Below, in pieces: positions 5,700 through 10,385 of a DNA stretch of 10,385 bases (positions are counted from its first letter, which is position 1; each line of letters starts with the position of its first letter). Both the position numbers and the translations under genes were made by a program. The stretch lies in the NCBI GenBank assembly GCA_030598625.1, contig JAUVPO010000041.1:1-10385 (forward strand), given 5' to 3'. Source of the DNA: Deferribacteres bacterium (GTDB lineage Bacteria; Nitrospirota; Thermodesulfovibrionia; UBA6902). The notes beneath the pieces were generated by a model. That model saw only the letters and a list, made by a program, of their open reading frames with translations. It made no database searches and was not told the origin of the DNA.

Positions 5700-6230
5700 A
5701 TGAAAATCACCTTTATCACAGGCGGTGCAAGAAGCGGTAAAAGCTCCTTTGCCCTCAAAGAGGCGTTAAAGATTGAAGGGCAAAAGGCTTACATTGCGAC
5801 AGCAGAGGCCCTTGACGACGAGATGAAGGAGCGCATCGATAAGCACAAAATCGAAAGGGGAAATGAATGGGATACATATGAAGAGCCGTTGAAGCTTTCG
5901 GGAATCCTGTCGGGGATAAAAGATAAATATACTGTTGCCGTGCTTGATTGTTTAACTATCTGGTTGTCGAACCTGCTGGTCAGGACACGGATAAAAGAAC
6001 CTGAACAACAGACAATAAAGGAAACCGTAAGGGGTTTTACGGGGACCCTGAAGGATTTGGGCGGTTTGCACCTGTTTATTGTGTCAAACGAGGTCGGGAT
6101 GGGCATAGTTCCTGAAAACAGGCTGGCAAGGCTGTTTAGAGACCTGGCGGGAAATTTAAATCAGGAGATCGCGGAGATTGCGGATGAAGTATACATAGTT
6201 TTTGCAGGCATGCCTTTGAAAATAAAGTAG
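5700..6230 (+). CDS. cobU: Adenosylcobinamide kinase / adenosylcobinamide-phosphate guanylyltransferase
   Basis: This encodes 176 residues, close to the usual CobU length. The enzyme phosphorylates adenosylcobinamide and then transfers GMP to give adenosylcobinamide-GDP, starting nucleotide-loop assembly. The P-loop 'GGARSGKS' is at residues 8-15. 'LDDEMKERIDKHKIER' contains His49, aligned with the His that carries GMP in the Salmonella enzyme. 'VAVLDCLTIWLSNLL' is the Walker B-like strand. 'SNEVGMGIVPENRLARLFRDLAGNLNQ' is the long family signature near the end, followed by a 'PLKIK' terminus. I chose ATG 5700 because MKITFITGGARSGKS matches the family N-terminus. An in-frame GTG at 5676 would add eight residues. 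The Shine-Dalgarno AGGAGGGG at 5666-5673 is too close to the GTG and too far from the ATG, so the start is not settled. It is the first gene of the B12-riboswitch operon. Confidence 0.95.
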   Translation: MKITFITGGARSGKSSFALKEALKIEGQKAYIATAEALDDEMKERIDKHKIERGNEWDTYEEPLKLSGILSGIKDKYTVAVLDCLTIWLSNLLVRTRIKEPEQQTIKETVRGFTGTLKDLGGLHLFIVSNEVGMGIVPENRLARLFRDLAGNLNQEIAEIADEVYIVFAGMPLKIK

Positions 6231-6286
6231 GTACTAACGGCCGTTAACCCTGCTTTATTGATATAAAAAAATATATGGAGGAAACA

Positions 6287-7354
6287 ATGGAATTAAACTC
6301 AATTTTATCAACTATTACAAACACCAACGGCAAGTTTGCTGAAGAGGCCCAGACCCGACTGGACAGTCTCACAAAGCCGCAGGGGAGTTTAGGCAGGCTC
6401 GAGGAATTTGCAAAGCAGCTTGTTGCGATTACTGAAAAAGAGATGCCCGAGATTGATAAGAAAGTGGTATTTACCTTTGCGGGAGACCATGGCGTTGCCG
6501 GCGAGGGCGTCTCTGCTTTTCCAAAGGAAGTGACCCCTCAAATGGTGTTGAATTTCATTAACGGCGGAGCGGGGATAAATGTCCTGGCCAGGCATGCGGG
6601 CGCGGAAGTTATTGTTGTGGATATCGGAGTTGATTATGATTTTTCCGCCGCAGGGTCAGGCGGCAATGTGCCCTTACAGATAAGAAAGGTTGTAAACGGC
6701 ACAAAAAATATGCGGAAAGGTCCTGCCATGACCAGAGAAGAGGCTGAAAAATGTATAGCGGTCGGAATTGCCCTGGCTGATGAGTACGCAAAAAAGGGGT
6801 ACAGGATTTTTGGGACCGGTGAAATGGGCATTGCCAACACTACGCCGTCAAGCGCCATAGCAGCAGTGCTTACGGACAAATCTGTTGAAGCTGTTACCGG
6901 AAGAGGGACGGGAATAAACGACGATGCGTGGATAAACAAGGTCCAGGTGATCAAGGACGCCATTGCGGTTAACAATCCCGACCCGTCAGACCCGGTTGAT
7001 GTGCTTGCAAAAATAGGGGGGGCGGAAATAGGTGGTATTGCAGGCCTTATTATAGGCGCGGCAGCAAATAAAGTTCCGGTTATCGTAGACGGTTTCATAT
7101 CTACCACAGGAGCGCTGATAGCATATTTAATCGAACCAAAAACAAAAGATTATATGTTTGCTGCGCATATGTCACAGGAAATCGGCCATAAGTCGATACT
7201 CGAAAAAATCGGTCTCAGGCCGATACTCGACCTTGATCTCAGGCTTGGTGAAGGCACGGGCGCCACCCTTGCAATGACGGTTATCGAGGCCGGTTTGAAG
7301 ATATATAAGGAAATGGCCACCTTTGCCGAGGCGGCGGTAGCTAATAAAACATAG
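6287..7354 (+). CDS. cobT: Nicotinate-nucleotide-dimethylbenzimidazole phosphoribosyltransferase
   Basis: This encodes 355 residues, the standard CobT length. It transfers phosphoribose from nicotinate mononucleotide to a lower-ligand base, usually 5,6-dimethylbenzimidazole, giving alpha-ribazole phosphate. Visible family blocks are 'LTKPQGSLGRLEEFA' (28-42), 'FAGDHGVAGEGVSAFPKEVT' (64-83), 'INGGAGINVLARHAGA' (91-106), 'GTGEMGIANTTPSSA' (176-190), 'TGRGTGI' (204-210) and 'DLRLGEGTGA' (317-326). Glu322 corresponds to the catalytic base. ATG 6287 is preferred over ATG 6275 because GGAGGAA lies just before it; that ribosome-binding site would be inside the longer reading frame. It follows cobU after 56 bases that include a 12-bp palindrome at 6235-6246. 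The base actually used cannot be read from this sequence, as no base-synthesis gene is in view. Confidence 0.97.
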   Translation: MELNSILSTITNTNGKFAEEAQTRLDSLTKPQGSLGRLEEFAKQLVAITEKEMPEIDKKVVFTFAGDHGVAGEGVSAFPKEVTPQMVLNFINGGAGINVLARHAGAEVIVVDIGVDYDFSAAGSGGNVPLQIRKVVNGTKNMRKGPAMTREEAEKCIAVGIALADEYAKKGYRIFGTGEMGIANTTPSSAIAAVLTDKSVEAVTGRGTGINDDAWINKVQVIKDAIAVNNPDPSDPVDVLAKIGGAEIGGIAGLIIGAAANKVPVIVDGFISTTGALIAYLIEPKTKDYMFAAHMSQEIGHKSILEKIGLRPILDLDLRLGEGTGATLAMTVIEAGLKIYKEMATFAEAAVANKT

Positions 7355-7373
7355 TTAAAAAATTATTCGGGTA

Positions 7374-8159
7374 ATGAAAAGGATTTTACTGGCGTTTCAA
7401 TTTTTAACGATCATTCCTGTCAAGGATACGGGTGTAGTCCCTGAAAAGGAAGTGGGGAGTGCGGCGTTATTTTTCCCCCTGGTAGGGCTTATTGAAGGGA
7501 TGATACTCGTGGTCCTGGCGGCAATTTTTATAAGGGTGTTTCCGACGGAATTGACGAACGGACTTCTGGTCCTCGCAATGGTCATAGTAAACGGGTGCCT
7601 GCATATTGACGGGCTTGCGGATACTGTTGACGCGCTTGCTTCAAGAGGAGATACAGAGAAAAAACTTGAGATTATGAAAGACAGTACAGTCGGTCCGGCA
7701 GGTGTAACAGCAATAGTAATGGCGCTTTTGCTGAAGTATCTTTTGCTTAATGCGTTGTTTTTCAGCTCGACACTTACCGCTTATTACTCAACGGTTTTGT
7801 TAATGCCTGTTTTATCCCGGTGGATAATGGTTCCGGTGATGTTTCATGGAAAGTCCGTAAGACGTGACGGACTGGGGAAGATATTTATAGATTATACAGG
7901 GGGAAGGACGCTTCTGGCGGCGACGTTTCTGACACTCCTGATATCTTTCCTCACATTCAGTTATGTTTCACATTATCCGCTGCTTGTATTTCACTTAATG
8001 TTTGTTATGCCGGCGCTTTATATGTTCGTTTTTTTAGCTGTATGGTTTTTCAATAAAAACTTTGGCGGCATGACAGGAGATACACTTGGCGCGGTTTATG
8101 AGGTTTCAATATTGCTGTTTTTAATGATGAGGGTCATATGGTCACAAGAGTTAATTTAA
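7374..8159 (+). CDS. cobS: Adenosylcobinamide-GDP ribazoletransferase (cobalamin synthase)
   Basis: This encodes 261 residues, close to the family norm of about 250. CobS is an integral membrane enzyme that joins adenosylcobinamide-GDP with alpha-ribazole (phosphate) to form cobalamin (phosphate), releasing GMP. The N-terminus 'LLAFQFLTIIPV' is typical of the family. 'HIDGLADTVDALASRGD' (77-93) and 'LEIMKDSTVGPAG' (98-110) are the acidic, metal-binding signature motifs. At least five hydrophobic segments are visible, around residues 30-55, 62-76, 110-150, 180-197 and 205-227. It begins 19 bases after cobT with only a weak Shine-Dalgarno. Its last 22 bases overlap the start of cobC, which suggests translational coupling. 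Confidence 0.96.
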   Translation: MKRILLAFQFLTIIPVKDTGVVPEKEVGSAALFFPLVGLIEGMILVVLAAIFIRVFPTELTNGLLVLAMVIVNGCLHIDGLADTVDALASRGDTEKKLEIMKDSTVGPAGVTAIVMALLLKYLLLNALFFSSTLTAYYSTVLLMPVLSRWIMVPVMFHGKSVRRDGLGKIFIDYTGGRTLLAATFLTLLISFLTFSYVSHYPLLVFHLMFVMPALYMFVFLAVWFFNKNFGGMTGDTLGAVYEVSILLFLMMRVIWSQELI

Positions 8160-8752
8160 TACGGCATGGAGAGACAGAGGGCGCGGAAACAAAGCGGTAC
8201 AAAGGACATATTGATGTGCCGCTTTCAGAGAATGGAATAAAGCAGATCACAAAGCTGTCGAACTACCTGGTTCAAAATGGTTCAAAAAGTTTAAACGGCT
8301 TGAACGCTGTTTACTGCTCTGATTTAAGTCGAGCGGTAAAAAGCGCTGAGATTATTGCCGGGCCGTATGGTCTCAAACCTGTTATCATCAAAGCGCTGAG
8401 AGAGAGAAATTTCGGCGTATGGGAAGGAATGTCGTTTGATGAAATAAAAGAGAAATATCCGGATACGTTTAATGCCTGGACGGAGAACCCGTTACAATTC
8501 AGTCCGATAGAGGGTGAAAGTACCATAGAAGTAAAAGACAGGGCATTAAAGGCATTTAATGAGATTACTGAAAGGCATAACAGCGGCAATATAGCGGTAG
8601 TAGCTCACGGCGGGATAAACAGGGTCATACTTTGCGAACTGCTCGGGATTCCGCTTGAAAATATATTCAGGATCGAGCAGGATTTTGCGGCGTTGAATGT
8701 CATCGAATTGTGGGAGTATCCGGTTGTGAAACATATTAATTACGTGGTGTAA
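8138..8752 (+). CDS. cobC: Alpha-ribazole phosphatase-like histidine phosphatase
   Basis: This encodes 204 residues of the histidine phosphatase (phosphoglycerate-mutase-like) superfamily. In this operon it should remove the 5'-phosphate from alpha-ribazole phosphate or from adenosylcobalamin phosphate. 'IRHGETEG' at residues 8-15 contains the nucleophile His10 with Arg9. Arg65 in 'SDLSRAVKSAE', Glu89 in 'RERNFGVWEG' and His157 in 'VVAHGGINR' complete the phosphate pocket, so the active site looks intact. The gene overlaps the end of cobS by 22 bases, with GAGGG (8129-8133) just ahead of the ATG. Sequence alone does not separate CobC from other small phosphatases of the superfamily; the gene order is the main support for the name. 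Confidence 0.92.
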   Translation: MVTRVNLIRHGETEGAETKRYKGHIDVPLSENGIKQITKLSNYLVQNGSKSLNGLNAVYCSDLSRAVKSAEIIAGPYGLKPVIIKALRERNFGVWEGMSFDEIKEKYPDTFNAWTENPLQFSPIEGESTIEVKDRALKAFNEITERHNSGNIAVVAHGGINRVILCELLGIPLENIFRIEQDFAALNVIELWEYPVVKHINYVV

Positions 8753-8755
8753 GGT

Positions 8756-10385
8756 ATGGCAAAGGCATTAATGATAATGGGAACGGGATCGGGCGCGGGT
8801 AAGAGCGCCGTTGTTGCGGGTCTATGCAGAATCTTCAGAGACCTGGGCATTAAGGTTGCGCCTTTCAAGTCACAGAATATGGCCCTTAATTCATTTATCA
8901 CGGAAGAGGGAGGGGAGATCGGCCGCGCGCAGGCGTTTCAGGCCGAAGCAGCGGGGATCGGTCCCTGCAATGATATGAACCCGGTACTGCTTAAGGCGAC
9001 CGGAGAAGCTGGAAGCCAGGTTGTTTTAAACGGTAAGGTACACGCGACCATGAGGGCGGATGAATACTATGCGATTAAAGATAAAGTCTGGAATGAGATC
9101 ACAGCGGCATATGACAGGCTCTCCCGTAAATACGACCTTATTGTAATTGAAGGAGCGGGCAGTCCGGCTGAAATAAATCTTCACACCGAGGAAGTAGTGA
9201 ACATGAGGGTCGCACGATATACGGAAGCGCCTGTAATTCTCGTAGGCGATATAGACAGAGGAGGGGTGTTTGCGTCTTTTTATGGGACCGTTGAGTTATT
9301 AAAAGATAACGTAGAGGCGTATGGCAATTCGCCCTTACAATCAACGGGCAATGACGGGTTGACCGACGCCGACTACATCAAGGCTTTCATAGTTAATAAA
9401 TTCCGTGGTGATATTAATATACTCAGGCCCGGACTGAGGATGATAGAGGAGAAGACAGGCAAGCCGGTGATAGGGACGCTTTATTATCAGGGCAACCTGG
9501 GACTTGATGAGGAGGACGGTCTTTCGATCGAACAGATCGCGAGATTTGATCACGCTGAACAGCATAAGCGGATAAAGATTGTGGCCCCGAGACTGAAATA
9601 TATTTCAAACTTTACTGATTTCGCGCCGTTGCTTTATGAGCCGGATGTTGAATTCAAATACTCTTTGCGGGAAGAGGACATAAGCAGCGCCGATTTAATA
9701 ATAATTCCCGGCTCAAAAAATACGGTCGCGGACCTGATGCTTCTGAGGGAAAGCGGACTGGAAGACTGTGTGAAATCCGCCGTTAAAAAAGGCGCCTCTC
9801 TCATCGGTGTTTGCGGTGGTTATCAAATGCTCGGCAAGAGGATTCTTGATCCTCATAATGTGGAAAGCTCTTTAAAGGATATTGACGGTATGGGATTCCT
9901 TGACACCATTACAACTCTTGATAAAACAAAGACAACATGTCAGGTTTCAGCTGAAGTTGCAGACGGTTTTAAATTGTTCAATGCAGCGCAAAATAGTTCA
10001 AGCTGTGATTTAAAGGGGTTAAAGGGTTATGAAATTCATATGGGAAATACTACCGGGGATGTAGGATTATTCAAAATAACCCGTTTGGAAAAGGGGCCTG
10101 CCTGTCCGGTAGGCAGGGGCAAGGGGGAACTTGATATGCTGGACGGTTCTGTCAAAGGCAATGTCTGGGGAACTTATATCCACGGTATTTTTGACAATGA
10201 CGGGTTAAGGAGCGCCTTGCTGAATTCATTGAGAAAGAAGAAAGGTCTACCCGCCCGGGAAATTATAGTCAATTATCAGGCAAAAAGAGAAGAAGCAATA
10301 AACAAATGGGCGGACACGATAAAAAACAGTATCGATATATGTTTTATCTTAAGGCACGTGGGGATGGAATACTGCATGAAAAGTC
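8756..10385 (+). CDS. cobQ: Cobyric acid synthase (CobQ/CbiP), open at window end
   Basis: 543 residues are visible with no stop before the window edge. CobQ/CbiP amidates four side chains of adenosylcobyrinic acid a,c-diamide using glutamine and ATP. The N-terminal dethiobiotin-synthetase-like ATPase domain has 'GTGSGAGKS' (9-17), 'FKSQNMALNS' and 'VIEGAGSPAEINL', then 'LVGDIDRGGVFAS' and 'FIVNKFRGD'. The C-terminal glutaminase domain has its nucleophile Cys353 in 'GVCGGYQMLG' and His476 in 'GTYIHGIF'. Both catalytic residues are present. The start lies three bases after the cobC stop, so the genes are closely packed. Oddities: an extra stretch at about 187-202, a palindrome-encoded stretch at about 448-455, and a reading frame running past the usual C-terminal 'SIDI...' helix. 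The family is normally about 480-520 residues, so this copy is long or has a late frame change. Confidence 0.95.
   Translation, partial: MAKALMIMGTGSGAGKSAVVAGLCRIFRDLGIKVAPFKSQNMALNSFITEEGGEIGRAQAFQAEAAGIGPCNDMNPVLLKATGEAGSQVVLNGKVHATMRADEYYAIKDKVWNEITAAYDRLSRKYDLIVIEGAGSPAEINLHTEEVVNMRVARYTEAPVILVGDIDRGGVFASFYGTVELLKDNVEAYGNSPLQSTGNDGLTDADYIKAFIVNKFRGDINILRPGLRMIEEKTGKPVIGTLYYQGNLGLDEEDGLSIEQIARFDHAEQHKRIKIVAPRLKYISNFTDFAPLLYEPDVEFKYSLREEDISSADLIIIPGSKNTVADLMLLRESGLEDCVKSAVKKGASLIGVCGGYQMLGKRILDPHNVESSLKDIDGMGFLDTITTLDKTKTTCQVSAEVADGFKLFNAAQNSSSCDLKGLKGYEIHMGNTTGDVGLFKITRLEKGPACPVGRGKGELDMLDGSVKGNVWGTYIHGIFDNDGLRSALLNSLRKKKGLPAREIIVNYQAKREEAINKWADTIKNSIDICFILRHVGMEYCMKS

Noticed and set aside
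5429..5740. Forward open frame of 103 codons across the riboswitch, and a reverse frame at 5362-5583
   Set aside because: Both lie within the structured riboswitch, with the forward one also covering the terminator. Neither shows a recognisable protein motif, so they are chance frames in structured GC-rich RNA.

Overview
The window looks like part of a chromosome from an anaerobic or environmental Gram-negative-type bacterium, possibly Nitrospirota or Desulfobacterota. That placement is an inference from overall gene style, a GAAC-N4-GTTC LexA box, a late-cobalamin operon and a GC-rich intergenic palindrome. No rRNA or other marker fixes the taxonomy. I see no phage, transposase, CRISPR array, tRNA or rRNA.

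Layout. (1) Bases 53-736 (+) encode a hypothetical protein with a C-terminal DUF2914-like domain. Its N-terminus may be disturbed by a T7 homopolymer. (2) Bases 737-864 separate two convergent genes and hold a perfect 34-bp palindrome. (3) Bases 865-4680 (-) hold, in transcription order, an ABC-F ATPase, lexA and a Y-family DNA polymerase. lexA has its own near-consensus promoter with a LexA operator filling the -35/-10 spacer, and the geometry predicts a leaderless lexA mRNA. lexA and the polymerase form a compact SOS-type pair. (4) Bases 4829-5182 (-) encode a small single-pass membrane protein of unknown function, with a strong ribosome-binding site and its own promoter. (5) Bases 5183-5699 are a divergent control region. 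They contain a forward promoter, a cobalamin riboswitch, an intrinsic terminator and then a Shine-Dalgarno-like sequence. (6) Bases 5700-10385 (+) are the B12-controlled operon cobU-cobT-cobS-cobC-cobQ. cobQ is still open at the window edge.

How the genes work together. CobU activates adenosylcobinamide (phosphate) with GTP. CobT makes alpha-ribazole phosphate from a benzimidazole base, CobS joins the two halves, and CobC removes the remaining phosphate. CobQ amidates the corrin ring earlier in the pathway. The riboswitch and terminator should shut the operon off when cobalamin is plentiful, and a segment of the aptamer can pair with the 5' arm of the terminator, giving a concrete antitermination model. 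On the other strand, LexA should repress itself and the translesion polymerase until DNA damage triggers its self-cleavage.

The gene content is well known. I did not find a new multi-gene system. The points most worth a second look are regulatory: the leaderless lexA promoter, a matching but altered promoter before the ABC-F gene, and the riboswitch antiterminator. There are also several N-terminal and C-terminal anomalies.
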